Positions 18,299 through 28,080 of a stretch of 64,000 nt of DNA are shown here, in pieces. Position 1 is the first letter of the stretch, and each line of letters begins with the position of its first letter. The translations under genes were made by a program, and so were the position numbers. The notes beneath the pieces were generated by a model, which did no database searches, was not told where the DNA came from, and saw only the letters and a list, made by a program, of their open reading frames with translations. The stretch is from Microbispora sp. ZYX-F-249 (GTDB lineage: Bacteria > Actinomycetota > Actinomycetes > Streptosporangiales > Streptosporangiaceae), in the NCBI RefSeq assembly GCF_039649665.1, contig NZ_JBDJAW010000009.1, forward strand, positions 62,001 through 126,000, written 5' to 3'.

Positions 18299-19414
18299 GT
18301 GACGGTGACGACGGACATGTGCTCGCCGTACGGCTTCACGCGCCGTCCCACCGAGGAGACCGCGACGCTGTCCTGGAGCGACGGCCGGTGGACGATCGCC
18401 GGCCGGCCGCTGGCCGTCCCGCTCGAGGCCGCCGACGTCGCCCCTCTCCGGCCGCTGCGCGGGCTGCGGGTGCGGTGGCCGGCCGAGCCCGCCGCCGAGG
18501 CGTTCGGCCCGGTCGCCCGCCTGGCCGCCGCGGGGGTGCCGCTCACCTGCGAAGACCCGCCGGGGTGGGTGCGTGAGGCCGATCCCGTGCTCGCCCGCCT
18601 GGCCGCCGCCTGGACCCCCGAGGCCGACGACGGCGGGCCCGAGTCGGTGGCCGACCTGCGCCGGGAGGAGCACAGCGTGCGCCTGCGCAGGCACGCCCTG
18701 CGGGCCGCGGGCGTCGGCACGAACCTCGCCCCGGTGACCGTCGTCATGGCCACGAGGCGGCCCCACTACGTCGGCGACGCGCTGCGGCAACTCGCCCGCC
18801 AGCGCGGGGTGGATCTCGAGGTCGTCGTCGCGCTGCACGGCTTCGCGGCCGAGCGGATACGGCAGGCCGTCGAGGAGTTCCCCCGTCCGATCACGGTGAT
18901 CGAGGCCGAGCCGGACGCGCCGCTCGGGACCGTCCTCAACCGCGCGGCCGCGCGGGCGTCCACCGGCATCGTCGCCAAATGGGACGACGACGACTGGTAC
19001 GGCCCCGAGCACCTCGCCGACCTGCTGCTGGCCATGGCCTACTCGGGGGCGGAGCTCGTCGGGACCGCGCCGGAGTTCTTCTACCTCCAGCCCCTCCACG
19101 CGACCATCCGCCGCGTCGACTACGGCAGCGAGATGTGGGCCGACCACGTCGCGGGCGGCACGATCCTGCTCGGCCGCGAGCTCTTCGAGGAGGTCGGCGG
19201 CTTCGGGCCGGTGAACCGCGGGGAGGACGCGCACCTCCTGCGCGCGGTCGAGGCGGCCGGCGGCCGCGTCTACCGCACCCACGGTCTGGGCTACGTGCTG
19301 CGGCGGTCCGTCAGCGCCGACCACACCTGGAATCTTCCCCTTGCCCACTTCCTGCGAGTCGCGGCGAACCAATGGCGCGGCTTTCGCCCGAGTGTGATTC
19401 TGGAAGCACCATGA
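18299..19414 (+). CDS. GT2 family glycosyltransferase
   Basis: 371 residues. The first 135 residues are a poorly conserved N-terminal region. The GT-A fold begins at PVTVVMATRRPHYVGDALRQLARQ (about residue 142). The nucleotide-sugar Asp motif is KWDDDDWYGPEHL (about 227), and the acceptor-side motif is FGPVNRGEDAHLLRAVEAAGG. No membrane segment is visible, so it is cytoplasmic or peripheral. GTG start at 18299 with GGGAGGA upstream. Its stop overlaps the start of the next GT2 gene (ATGA), indicating co-translation. The donor and acceptor cannot be told from sequence. Confidence 0.85.
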   Translation: MTVTTDMCSPYGFTRRPTEETATLSWSDGRWTIAGRPLAVPLEAADVAPLRPLRGLRVRWPAEPAAEAFGPVARLAAAGVPLTCEDPPGWVREADPVLARLAAAWTPEADDGGPESVADLRREEHSVRLRRHALRAAGVGTNLAPVTVVMATRRPHYVGDALRQLARQRGVDLEVVVALHGFAAERIRQAVEEFPRPITVIEAEPDAPLGTVLNRAAARASTGIVAKWDDDDWYGPEHLADLLLAMAYSGAELVGTAPEFFYLQPLHATIRRVDYGSEMWADHVAGGTILLGRELFEEVGGFGPVNRGEDAHLLRAVEAAGGRVYRTHGLGYVLRRSVSADHTWNLPLAHFLRVAANQWRGFRPSVILEAP

Positions 19415-21072
19415 CGCCACGCATCAGGGGAAACGACTACACCGTCCTCCAGCCGCCCGCCCTCGGATCGCCGTGGACGCCCCGCCTGCGCGCCAGCGTG
19501 GTCGTCCCCGCGTACGCCAACCAGGCCAAGCTCGACCTGACGCTCGCCGGGCTGGCCAGGCAGACGTACCCGGCGGACCTGCTCGAAGTGATCGTGGTCG
19601 ACAACGGCAGCGAGCCGCGGCTGCGCCTGCCGGAGATCCGGCCCCGCCACACGCGGCTGCTGGTCTGCGAGACGCCCGGCCGGGCCAGGGCGCGCAACAC
19701 CGGGCTGGCCGCCGCGACGGGCGACGTCATCCACTGGATGGACTCCGACGTCGTCCCCGAGCCGGAGGAGGTGGAGGCGCACATGCGCTGGCATCACCTC
19801 GCGCCCTACCTGTCGGTCACCTCCTACCTGCGCTTCACCACCGCCCCGCTGCCCGATCCCGCGGACGTCGCGGGGGCCGACGACCTGGCGAAGCTCTTCG
19901 AGCCCGCGGAGCCGCACGCGTGGATCGAAGACCTGGTGGAGCGGTCGCAGGGGCTGACCCGCTCGCCCCGGCCGTTCAGCATCCACATCGGCGGCGCGTC
20001 GTCGGTCTCCGCGCGGCTGTTCGAGCGGGCCGGGCCGATGGACCCCGAGATGATCCTCGGCCAGGACACCGAGATGGGCTACCGGCTGGCGCAGGCCGGC
20101 GCCGTCTTCATCCCCGACCCGCAGGCCAGGGCCTATCACCTCGGCCCGTCCATGCGCATGCGCGACAGCACGCCCGTCAACCGCGTCAGCCACGCCCTGG
20201 TGACCGACCGCGTTCCCGGATATCGGTGGCTGCGCACCCACCCCGCCCGTCAGTGGAAGGTCCCGCAGGTGGAGGTCCTCGTGGACGCGACCGCGGCGTC
20301 GTACGACGAGGTCAGGGCGACGGTGGACGGCGCGCTGGCCGGCACGGTGACCGACCTCGCCGTCGTGCTGACCGGCCCGTGGGACGAGCTCGTCCCCGAG
20401 CAGCGCGCGCCGCTCAAGGACCCGTGCCTCGACCTCGCGCTGCTGCGCGCCCACTACACGCACGAGGGCCGGGTACGGCTCGCGACGGCGGCGTCCGACA
20501 CCCTCTCGCCCTACCGCCTGCGTCTGCCGCCCGGCTGGGTGCCGGGGGAGGACAGCATCGGCGGGCTGCTCGCGATGGCGCGCGAGCGGGAGCTCGGGCT
20601 GGTGAGCGTGCTCCTGGCCGAGGGCGCCGAAGGCGTCACCGCCGCGCGGCTGGAGCGCACCGAGGCGTTCTCCCGCGCCGCGCTCGTCACCGCCGAGGGC
20701 GAGGACGCCGACGACGCCGTGGACGAGATGTTCGGCACCTACTGGGCCGACGGCGAGACCCACGGCTTCCGCGCCGCCGCGGAGGCCCCCGCGTACATGA
20801 ACCCCCGCACCGCCTACCGCAAGCGGGTGGAGGCGCAGGCCGAGGTCGAGCGGCTGACCAAGGAGGTCGAGCGGCTGCGCGGCCAGGTGACGAAATGGCG
20901 GGACGAGGCGGGGAAGTGGCGCAAGTCCGCCGTCGAGTTCCGCCGGGAGATCGGCACCCTGCGGCGGCAGGTCTCGACGCTGCGCGGGCAGGTCTCGGCC
21001 CTGCGCCACGCCCAGGGCCTGCGCGGCATCGCGCGGGGCCTCACCCGGCCTTTCACGTTCAAGAAGTCCTGA
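19411..21072 (+). CDS. GT2 glycosyltransferase with C-terminal coiled coil
   Basis: 553 residues. It starts with PRIRGNDYTVLQPPALG. The GT-A domain is at about residues 25-270 (ASVVVPAYANQAKLDLTLAGLARQTYP; HWMDSDVV as the DxD-type motif; [17 protein letters not shown]). A middle domain (about 280-450) is shared with the next gene. The last 90 residues are a heptad coiled coil (EVERLTKEVERLRGQVTKWRDEA, then repeated RRQVSTLRGQVSALR) ending in a basic tail, perhaps for assembly or membrane contact. The start overlaps the previous stop by four bases. It is a paralogue of the minus-strand GT2 at 21181. Confidence 0.85.
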   Translation: MTPRIRGNDYTVLQPPALGSPWTPRLRASVVVPAYANQAKLDLTLAGLARQTYPADLLEVIVVDNGSEPRLRLPEIRPRHTRLLVCETPGRARARNTGLAAATGDVIHWMDSDVVPEPEEVEAHMRWHHLAPYLSVTSYLRFTTAPLPDPADVAGADDLAKLFEPAEPHAWIEDLVERSQGLTRSPRPFSIHIGGASSVSARLFERAGPMDPEMILGQDTEMGYRLAQAGAVFIPDPQARAYHLGPSMRMRDSTPVNRVSHALVTDRVPGYRWLRTHPARQWKVPQVEVLVDATAASYDEVRATVDGALAGTVTDLAVVLTGPWDELVPEQRAPLKDPCLDLALLRAHYTHEGRVRLATAASDTLSPYRLRLPPGWVPGEDSIGGLLAMARERELGLVSVLLAEGAEGVTAARLERTEAFSRAALVTAEGEDADDAVDEMFGTYWADGETHGFRAAAEAPAYMNPRTAYRKRVEAQAEVERLTKEVERLRGQVTKWRDEAGKWRKSAVEFRREIGTLRRQVSTLRGQVSALRHAQGLRGIARGLTRPFTFKKS

Positions 21073-21180
21073 CCCGGTCGCCCGCGGCGTCCGCGCGCGG
21101 TGATCGCCCGTCGCCGGCCCGGCCGGCCTCGCGCGGGTGCGCGCCGGTCTCCGGCCGGTCATCCCGGCAGGATTTTGCGA

Positions 21181-22767
21181 TCAGGAACGGCGGAACAGGC
21201 CGCGGCGGCGCGGCGACGCCTCCGGCTGCGGTTGCGGGGCGTGCGCGGTGGCTGGTTCCCCGGTGGCCGATTTCTCGTTGGCTGATTTCTCGGTGGCCGG
21301 CTTCGCGGTGGCCGGCTGCCGGGCGGGCTGCGGCGCGGCGGCCGCGGCCGGTTTCGCCGCGGGCGCGGGACTCTTCTCGAACTCGCCCGCCGCGGCGTGC
21401 CGTACGCCGTGGGTCTGGGCGATCACATCCGCCGGGTCCTCGCCCGGCCGGGCGAGACGGCGGGCCCGCGCGGCGGCCTCGGTCCGCTCCAGGGTCGCCG
21501 TGCCTCCTTCGGGCAGTTCCACGACCAGCAGGCCGATCCGCTCCTCCAGCATCGCCTTGACCCCACGCTCCAGCAGCGCCGGGGCGGGAGGGGCGCCGAC
21601 GGGCGCCGTGTAGCGGAAGGGGACCGGCGCGGCGGTCGGCGCCGCCCGCTCCGCGAACCGCACCCGCGCGTCGTGCCCGAACGCCGCCCGCACCAGGGCG
21701 AGGTCGAACGCCTCGGTGCCCGGCGCCCATCTGCGTCCCCCGTCGAGCAGCGACCACGGGCCGGTCAGCGTCACCGCGACGTCGGTGAGCGTGCCGCGCA
21801 GCACCGCGTCGACCGCCGCGACGATGCGCCCCTCGCCGGCCCCCGTCACGTCGAAGACCACCTCGACGTACGGCACGAGCCAGCGCCTGCCGGGCTCCTT
21901 GCGCAGGTCGCGGCGGAGCGGGACCCGGTGCGCCAGGTGGGTCTCGACGAGCCGGACGATCGACCTGCCGTGCTCGCCGCGCTGCGCGGGCAGGCCGAGA
22001 TGCACGGCGCGGGCCTCGGCGTCGGGGACGAACACCGCCCCCGCCTGGGCGAGCCGGTAGGCGAACTCGGTGTCCTGGCCGCGCACCACATCGGTGTCGA
22101 AGCCGCGGACCTCGTCGAGCAGGGCCCGCCGCAGGGAGACCGTCGGCCCGGTGCACACCTGGTAGGGGTTCTTGCTGGCCCGCAGGCCGTCGAGGCGCCG
22201 GATGGTCTCCTCGGTCGAGCTGGACACCAGCTCCGACGGATCGAACAGGTCCTCCGGCGAGCCCCGCCGTACGGCGTCGTACACCTGCCCGGGGGTGAGC
22301 GGGCGCTCCTCGGCGAACTTCTTGCCGCCGATCGTGACGACGTAGTCGGTGAGGTGCTGCCAGCGGAACAGCGCCTCCAGATGCTCGCGCGAGATCACCA
22401 TGTCGGCGTCGAGCCGCTGCACGATCTCGCCCTCGGCCACGGCGATCCCGGCGTTCATCGCGTGCCCGGCGCCCCACCCGCCGTCCGGGGCCGCGACGAT
22501 CCGCGTGTTCTCGGGGCGCAGGTCCGGCAGGCGCAGGGGCGGATCGCTGCGGTCGTCCACCACGATCACCTCGACGAGGTGCGCGGGATAGGTCTGCGCG
22601 GCCAGCGCGGCCAGCGTCAGGTCGAGGCGGTGCTGCCCGCCGTGGGCGGGGATGACGACACTCGCGCCGAGCGTGGGCGTCCAGCCGCCGATGGGCGGCG
22701 GCGTGAGCGGAGAGTAGTCGTTGTGGCGGATCCTCGGCCGGGGCTCCACGCCCGTCAGGTGGGCCAA
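21181..22767 (-). CDS. GT2 glycosyltransferase, paralogue of the preceding gene, with low-complexity tail
   Basis: 528 residues. It opens with [21 protein letters not shown], matching its paralogue's RIRxNDY entry motif. The GT-A domain has [37 protein letters not shown] as the Asp motif, and [23 protein letters not shown]. The same middle domain follows ([13 protein letters not shown]). In place of a coiled coil the last 80 residues are Ala/Pro/Lys/Glu-rich with degenerate repeats of the type ATEKSANEK, ending in a basic RRRGLFRRS. It is convergent with the preceding gene, so the two probably arose by inverted duplication or separate acquisition. Confidence 0.85.
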   Translation of the reverse strand: MAHLTGVEPRPRIRHNDYSPLTPPPIGGWTPTLGASVVIPAHGGQHRLDLTLAALAAQTYPAHLVEVIVVDDRSDPPLRLPDLRPENTRIVAAPDGGWGAGHAMNAGIAVAEGEIVQRLDADMVISREHLEALFRWQHLTDYVVTIGGKKFAEERPLTPGQVYDAVRRGSPEDLFDPSELVSSSTEETIRRLDGLRASKNPYQVCTGPTVSLRRALLDEVRGFDTDVVRGQDTEFAYRLAQAGAVFVPDAEARAVHLGLPAQRGEHGRSIVRLVETHLAHRVPLRRDLRKEPGRRWLVPYVEVVFDVTGAGEGRIVAAVDAVLRGTLTDVAVTLTGPWSLLDGGRRWAPGTEAFDLALVRAAFGHDARVRFAERAAPTAAPVPFRYTAPVGAPPAPALLERGVKAMLEERIGLLVVELPEGGTATLERTEAAARARRLARPGEDPADVIAQTHGVRHAAAGEFEKSPAPAAKPAAAAAPQPARQPATAKPATEKSANEKSATGEPATAHAPQPQPEASPRRRGLFRRS

Positions 22768-22954
22768 TCCTCGTCCTTCTCAGCGATGGTCAAGAGGCGG
22801 CTCCACCCTAGCGAAACCGGGCGCCGGTTCCCTAAGGTGGCGCCCAATATGTCCATTTGGTGGACGACGGCGTCCGCGCGTCAGACGGTTGGCCGTAGAC
22901 TCGGTGACCGATACCCCTGGTTACACGCGTGTGCGCGCGTGGGAGGAGCGACCA

Positions 22955-24013
22955 ATGTTCAGGGCTTGGCGTGGCCTGATCGAGGAGTACCGCGACCGTC
23001 TTCCGGTCTCCACGACGACGCCCGTGGTGACCCTGCTCGAGGGCGGCACGCCGCTCGTCCCCGCCAGGCGGGTGTCCCAGATCACGGGCTGTGACGTCTA
23101 CCTCAAGGTCGAGGGCCTCAACCCGACCGGCAGCTTCAAAGACCGCGGCATGACCCTGGCGATCAGCAAGGCCGTCGAGGAGGGCGCCCAGGCGGTCATC
23201 TGCGCGTCCACCGGCAACACCAGCGCCTCGGCCGCCGCCTACGCCGTGCGCGCCGGGCTGACCTGCGCCGTCCTCGTGCCGCGTGGGAAGATCGCGATGG
23301 GCAAGCTCGCCCAGGCGCTGGTCCACGGCGCCAAGCTGCTCCAGGTCGAGGGCTCGTTCGACGACTGCCTGGAGATGACCAGGAAGCTCGCGGAGACCTA
23401 CCCGATCGCGCTGGTCAACTCCGTCAATCCGCACCGCCTGCAGGGCCAGAAGACGGCGGCCTTCGAGATCGTCGACGCGCTCGGCGACGCGCCCGACGTC
23501 CACTGCATCCCGGTCGGCAACGCCGGCAACATCTCGGCCTACTGGATGGGCTACAAGGAGTACGCCGACGACGGCGTGGCGACCAAGCGCCCCCGAATGC
23601 TGGGATTCCAGGCGAGCGGCGCGGCGCCGCTGGTCGGGGGCAGCCCGGTGACCCACCCGCAGACGATCGCCACGGCGATCAGGATCGGCAACCCCGCCTC
23701 GTGGCGGCTCGCCGAGGCCGCGCGCGACGAGTCCGGCGGGGACATCCAGGCCGTGACCGACCGCCAGATCGCCGCGGCGTACAAGCTGCTCGCGCAGGAG
23801 GAGGGCGTGTTCGTCGAGCTCGCCTCCGCCGCGAGCGTCGCCGGCCTGCTGCAGACGCACGAGCAGGGCCGGCTCACGCCGGGGCAGCGGATCGTGTGCA
23901 CCGTGACCGGCAACGGCCTGAAGGATCCCGACTGGGCCATCTCCGGCGCGCCCGCGCCCGTGACGATCCCGATCGACGCCTACGCCGCCGCGGCCGCGCT
24001 GGGACTCGCCTGA
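22955..24013 (+). CDS. thrC: Threonine synthase
   Basis: 352 residues; a PLP enzyme converting O-phosphohomoserine to threonine. The PLP lysine is in [12 protein letters not shown] (about residue 62). The phosphate-binding loop is NAGNISAYW (about 189), and the terminal Ser/Thr-Gly contact is [11 protein letters not shown]. This is the short bacterial class, which starts directly with [17 protein letters not shown] 22955 is preceded by GGGAGGAG at ideal spacing. It is followed by thrB after 43 bp. In many actinomycetes it follows hom directly. Confidence 0.95.
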   Translation: MFRAWRGLIEEYRDRLPVSTTTPVVTLLEGGTPLVPARRVSQITGCDVYLKVEGLNPTGSFKDRGMTLAISKAVEEGAQAVICASTGNTSASAAAYAVRAGLTCAVLVPRGKIAMGKLAQALVHGAKLLQVEGSFDDCLEMTRKLAETYPIALVNSVNPHRLQGQKTAAFEIVDALGDAPDVHCIPVGNAGNISAYWMGYKEYADDGVATKRPRMLGFQASGAAPLVGGSPVTHPQTIATAIRIGNPASWRLAEAARDESGGDIQAVTDRQIAAAYKLLAQEEGVFVELASAASVAGLLQTHEQGRLTPGQRIVCTVTGNGLKDPDWAISGAPAPVTIPIDAYAAAAALGLA

Positions 24014-24056
24014 CCGGCACTCTTATTCCCGCCCATTCAAGGCTTCAGGTGACGAA

Positions 24057-24983
24057 TTGACGGACAGTCAGGGCGTCGTCGTCCGCGTGCCGGCGACGAG
24101 CGCCAACCTCGGCCCCGGTTTCGACAGCCTCGGCCTCGCGCTCGACCTGTACGACGAGGTCGAGGCCGAGATAACCGAATCGCCCGGTGTGCGAATTTCC
24201 GTGGAGGGCCAGGGCGCCGGTGAGCTGGACGAGGGCGAGGGCCACCTCGTCGTCAGGACCATGCGCGCCACGTTCGACCGCATGGGGTTCGCCCAGCCGG
24301 ACGGCATCGCCTTGCGCTGTCGCAACCGCATTCCGCACGCGCGGGGGCTCGGCTCGTCGTCGGCCGCGATCTGCGCCGGCATCCTCGCCGCGCGCGCCCT
24401 CGCACGCGGGCGGGGCGCGGGCGACCTGCCGGACACCGAGGTGTTCGCGCTGGCCACCGAGCTGGAGGGGCATCCCGACAACGTGGCGCCGTGCCTGGCG
24501 GGCGGACTCACCATCGCCTGGACGGACCAGTCGGGGGTGGCGAGTATGGTGAAACTGACTCCGCACGAGGACGTCCGGCCGGTGGCGTTGATCCCGGATT
24601 TCCGGTTGTCCACGGAGGAGGCTCGGGGGCTGCTGCCGAAGGAAGTACCGCATTCGGACGCGGCGGCCAACGCGGGGCGGGCGGCTCTGCTCGTCGCGGC
24701 GCTGACGCGGAGACCCGAACCGGATCTCCTGCTCGCCGCCACCGAGGACCGCCTGCACCAGGGGTACCGCGCTCCCGCGATGCCGCGCACCGCCGAACTG
24801 GTGCGACGGCTCCGCGAGGCCGGGGTGCCCGCCGTCGTCTCGGGGGCCGGTCCGACGGTTCTCGCGTTGACGACACGGGACACCAAGGATTTGATCGCGC
24901 CAGAAGTGGGTAATGACTGGCACATCCAGCCAATGAACGTCGACCCGCTTGGTGCGTACGTTCGGTTTCCCGAGACACGCTGA
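24057..24983 (+). CDS. thrB: Homoserine kinase
   Basis: 308 residues of the GHMP kinase family; it phosphorylates homoserine to feed ThrC. The GHMP motif PHARGLGSSSAAICAG is at about residues 92-107, the N-terminal VRVPATSANLGPGFDSLGLALDLYDEV is diagnostic, and the C-terminal glycine loop is VVSGAGPTVLAL. I place the start at TTG 24057, because the next in-frame candidates would cut into the conserved N-terminus; the ribosome site (AGGTGAC) is weak. Together with thrC it forms the second half of the threonine pathway. Confidence 0.93.
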   Translation: MTDSQGVVVRVPATSANLGPGFDSLGLALDLYDEVEAEITESPGVRISVEGQGAGELDEGEGHLVVRTMRATFDRMGFAQPDGIALRCRNRIPHARGLGSSSAAICAGILAARALARGRGAGDLPDTEVFALATELEGHPDNVAPCLAGGLTIAWTDQSGVASMVKLTPHEDVRPVALIPDFRLSTEEARGLLPKEVPHSDAAANAGRAALLVAALTRRPEPDLLLAATEDRLHQGYRAPAMPRTAELVRRLREAGVPAVVSGAGPTVLALTTRDTKDLIAPEVGNDWHIQPMNVDPLGAYVRFPETR

Positions 24984-25396
24984 TGCTTCTTCGACCTTCA
25001 GGGAATAGCTGTGCGCGCTGGTGATGTTAGGCTGATAGCCGCACCAGGTGCCCCCGTGTTGGGTGCGTGCTTGTCATTCGCACATCGCTGCACTTCGCCT
25101 CGCGTCCTTCGACGCGGGCAGGGCGATTTCCCCGAAACCGTTTCCTCCAGTCGGCACACCTCCGGGTGGCATGGCCGGGGGTGGCGTTCTCGGAGACATG
25201 CGCGTTCGAACCACCAAGACATCTGGTCGGTGGCGGCAATCCGGGGGATCGCCCCCGGGCACCTACCGCTCGCGAATCCCGAGAGTCATCGACACATGAG
25301 ATTCGCGAAGCCCGACCCGGTCTGTCCCGCCGGGTCGCATCACCGGGACGCCTGGACGCACGATTCTGGCGCCCGACCCCTGGGAAGGACCCTTAG
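24984..25396 (+). promoter_or_regulatory. Long rho leader region with internal hairpin
   Basis: 413 bp without a convincing gene. A -10-like TAGGCT lies at 25028-25033, although no clear -35 is visible. A perfect GC hairpin, CCGGGGG (25241-25247) and CCCCCGG (25252-25258) with loop ATCG, lies about 140 bp before the rho start. A long leader with a terminator-like hairpin fits Rho controlling its own synthesis by attenuation, as known for E. coli; that role here is inference. Confidence 0.45.
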
Positions 25397-27385
25397 TTGA
25401 GCGACACCACCGAACTCCTCTCCGACGGCCAGGCCGCCGGCGACACCCCCACTTCCGCCCCGGCCCGTCCGCGACGTCGCTCCGGCACCGGCCTGGCTGG
25501 CATGGTGCTCCCCGAGCTTCAGGCCCTGGCGACCAGCCTCGGCATCACGGGGACCGGACGGATGCGCAAGAGCCAGCTCATCGCGGCCATCCAGGAGAAG
25601 CAGGGCGGATCGGGAGAGACCGCGGCCGAGCCGAAGGCCGCCGCCGAGGCGCCCGCGGTCGCCGAGCGCCCCGCCCGTGGCCGCAGGGAACGTTCCCGCG
25701 CCGCCGCGGCGCCCGCAGCCGAGGCCGCGCCCGCTGCCGGGCCCGCCGCCACGTCCGCTGCCGAGCCGGCCGTCGCGGCCCGCGAGGAGCGTCCCGTGGT
25801 CGAGGCCGCGCCCGCCGTGACCGCCGAGGCCGCGCAGAACGGCGTCGCCGCCGTCGCCGAGCCGCAGGCCGAGGCCGCGCCGTCCGAGACCCGCGCCGAG
25901 CGTCCGGAACGCGGCGACCGCCGCGAGCGCCGTACGCGCGGCGAGCGGGGAGAGCGGGGCCGCGAGCGTGACGGCCGCGGTGACCAGCGCGGTGACCAGC
26001 GCGCCGCCGACGCGGGGGACGGCGGCCAGGGCCGTCGTGACCAGCAGAACCGCGGCGACAACCGCACCGAAGGACGCGACGGCCGTGACGGCCGCTCCGA
26101 GGGGCGCGGCGACAGCCGTACGGACAGCCGCGGCGACGCCAAGGGCGACCAGGGCGACGAGGGCCGCGGGCGCCGTGGCCGCTTCCGCGAGCGCGGCCGC
26201 CGCGGGCGTGACCGCTTCGAGGGCAACGAGCCGGTGATCAGCGAGGACGACGTCCTGATCCCGATCGCCGGCATCCTGGACATCCTCGACAACTACGCCT
26301 TCGTACGGACCAGCGGTTACCTGCCGGGCTCGAACGACGTGTACGTCTCCCTCGCCCAGATCCGCCGCAACGGCCTGCGCAAGGGCGACGTCATCACCGG
26401 CGCCGTCCGGCAGCCCAGGGACGGCGAGCGGCGCGAGAAGTTCAACGCCCTCGTCCGTCTCGACACCGTCAACGGGATGGACCCGGAGCAGGCCCGTCAG
26501 CGGCCGGACTTCAACAAGCTCACGCCGCTCTACCCGCAGGAGCGCCTGCGCCTGGAGACCGAGCCGAACGTCCTGACCACGCGGATCATCGACCTCGTCT
26601 CGCCGATCGGCAAGGGCCAGCGCGGCCTGATCGTGTCGCCGCCCAAGGCCGGCAAGACCATGGTGCTCCAGGCGATCGCCAACGCGATCACGCGCAACAA
26701 CCCCGAGTGCCACCTGATGGTCGTCCTCGTGGACGAGCGTCCTGAAGAGGTCACCGACATGCAGCGGTCGGTCAAGGGCGAGGTCATCCACTCGACCTTC
26801 GACCGTCCGGCCGAGGATCACACCACGGTCGCCGAGCTCGCCATCGAGCGGGCCAAGCGGCTGGTGGAGTTGGGCCACGACGTCGTCGTCCTGCTCGACT
26901 CGATCACCCGTCTCGGGCGCGCCTACAACCTCGCGGCGCCCGCGAGCGGCCGCATCCTGTCCGGTGGTGTCGACTCGACCGCGCTCTACCCGCCGAAGCG
27001 TTTCTTCGGCGCCGCCCGCAACATCGAGAACGGCGGCTCGCTGACGATCCTCGCCACGGCTCTCGTCGAGACCGGCTCCAAGATGGACGAGGTCATCTTC
27101 GAGGAGTTCAAGGGCACCGGCAACATGGAGCTCAAGCTCAACCGGTCGCTCGCGGACAAGCGCATCTTCCCGGCGGTGGACGTGGACGCGTCCGGCACCC
27201 GCAAGGAGGAGATCCTCATGGCGAAGGAGGAGCTGTCCATCGTCTGGAAGCTCCGCCGGGTCCTGCACGCCCTCGACATGCAGCAGGCGCTGGAGCTCCT
27301 ACTCGAGAAGATGAAGGAGACCAAGTCCAACGCCGAGTTCCTGCTCCAGGTGCAGAAGACCACGGTCAGCAACGACCGCGACTGA
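25397..27385 (+). CDS. rho: Transcription termination factor Rho
   Basis: 662 residues; the hexameric RNA helicase that ends transcription. A Rho_N SAP-like helical domain is at about residues 33-70 ([30 protein letters not shown]). An Ala/Glu then Arg/Gly/Asp-rich insertion of some 200 residues (about 75-275, with RGDQRGDQR and [11 protein letters not shown]) is typical of high-GC actinobacteria and is thought to add RNA binding. The cold-shock RNA-binding domain begins near 285 ([19 protein letters not shown]). Walker A is PPKAGKTM (about 413) and Walker B is [16 protein letters not shown] (about 493). TTG start with GGGAAGGA upstream. Confidence 0.95.
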   Translation: MSDTTELLSDGQAAGDTPTSAPARPRRRSGTGLAGMVLPELQALATSLGITGTGRMRKSQLIAAIQEKQGGSGETAAEPKAAAEAPAVAERPARGRRERSRAAAAPAAEAAPAAGPAATSAAEPAVAAREERPVVEAAPAVTAEAAQNGVAAVAEPQAEAAPSETRAERPERGDRRERRTRGERGERGRERDGRGDQRGDQRAADAGDGGQGRRDQQNRGDNRTEGRDGRDGRSEGRGDSRTDSRGDAKGDQGDEGRGRRGRFRERGRRGRDRFEGNEPVISEDDVLIPIAGILDILDNYAFVRTSGYLPGSNDVYVSLAQIRRNGLRKGDVITGAVRQPRDGERREKFNALVRLDTVNGMDPEQARQRPDFNKLTPLYPQERLRLETEPNVLTTRIIDLVSPIGKGQRGLIVSPPKAGKTMVLQAIANAITRNNPECHLMVVLVDERPEEVTDMQRSVKGEVIHSTFDRPAEDHTTVAELAIERAKRLVELGHDVVVLLDSITRLGRAYNLAAPASGRILSGGVDSTALYPPKRFFGAARNIENGGSLTILATALVETGSKMDEVIFEEFKGTGNMELKLNRSLADKRIFPAVDVDASGTRKEEILMAKEELSIVWKLRRVLHALDMQQALELLLEKMKETKSNAEFLLQVQKTTVSNDRD

Positions 27386-27399
27386 CGCCTGCTCGACCT

Positions 27400-27430
27400 G
27401 CGCCCCGGACGGCCTCGCCGTCCGGGGCGC
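27400..27430 (+). terminator. Terminator hairpin after rho
   Basis: Perfect 14-bp arms GCGCCCCGGACGGC (27400-27413) and GCCGTCCGGGGCGC (27417-27430) with a CTC loop, 15 bases after the rho stop and with no T-run. Confidence 0.75.
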
Positions 27431-27756
27431 CGGCGTTTCCGGTCATGGGCGCGTCCCCGCGGCTGTACTGCGTGTGTCATTCCCGTACCCCGTCGGAGCG
27501 TCCCGCCTGGCGGGCTTCGTATGAGCGCGCACCGTCCGGCCGCGGCGGCGGACCTGCCGCGCCCGCCCTCGACGTGCGCGACCAGCGCGCTGTCGCGGGG
27601 GAATAGTCCATGGCCTGGGATGGTTGGAGGATCTGGCACACTGGTAGCCGAACCGCAGCGGTACCGGTTCCCGCGCCGCGCATCACGGTGTGCCGATGCG
27701 CGAGTCCGTGACAGACGGAGCGACCCGGCGACCGCGCCTAGCGTTAGGAATGAGAC
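27431..27756 (+). promoter_or_regulatory. rpmE upstream region
   Basis: 326 bp with no supported gene. The stretch around 27620-27650 (TTGGAG, then TGGTAGCC) is the most promoter-like part and would give a leader of roughly 100 nt. The L31 ribosome site is GCGTTAGGAATGAGAC just before the ATG. I see nothing else identifiable. Confidence 0.35.
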
Positions 27757-27975
27757 ATGAAGCCCGACATCCACCCGGAGTACGTGGTCACCCAGGTGAC
27801 CTGCACCTGCGGGAACACCTTCACCACGCGTAGCACCGCCACGAACGGCGTGATCCACGCCGACGTCTGCTCCGCCTGCCACCCCTTCTACACGGGTAAG
27901 CAGAAGATCCTCGACACCGGTGGCCGGGTGGCGCGCTTCGAGAAGCGCTTCGGCAAGAAGGCCCAGAGCAAGTAG
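27757..27975 (+). CDS. rpmE: 50S ribosomal protein L31 (zinc-binding type)
   Basis: 72 residues; full length for bacterial L31. Four Cys are present (VTCTCGNTF near residues 16-18 and VCSACHPF near 37-40), marking the zinc-containing C+ form that can be replaced by a C- paralogue under zinc starvation. [25 protein letters not shown] is the standard C-terminal signature. The ATG start has AGGA eight bases upstream. It lies between rho and prfA, a usual actinobacterial order. Confidence 0.96.
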   Translation: MKPDIHPEYVVTQVTCTCGNTFTTRSTATNGVIHADVCSACHPFYTGKQKILDTGGRVARFEKRFGKKAQSK

Positions 27976-27984
27976 CTCCTCCAG

Positions 27985-28034
27985 GACGCCGGCTCGGGGG
28001 TGCCCCTTTCTTGGGGCGTCTCCGGGTCGGCGTT
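27985..28034 (+). terminator. Long stem-loop between rpmE and prfA
   Basis: Two 22-base arms (27985-28006 and 28013-28034) pair over most of their length, with some G-U pairs and a perfect GCCCC/GGGGC top, closing a TTTCTT loop. It begins ten bases after the rpmE stop and may be a terminator, attenuator or processing site. Confidence 0.55.
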
Positions 28035-28080
28035 CTTGGTGATTACGGCCTTACGAGGAGCTTGAGCAAAGGAGCGTGCG

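Noticed and set aside
25011-25400. 129-codon ORF upstream of rho.
   Set aside because: Composition is unlike protein, all three frames are open here, and it would run into the rho start; better explained as leader.
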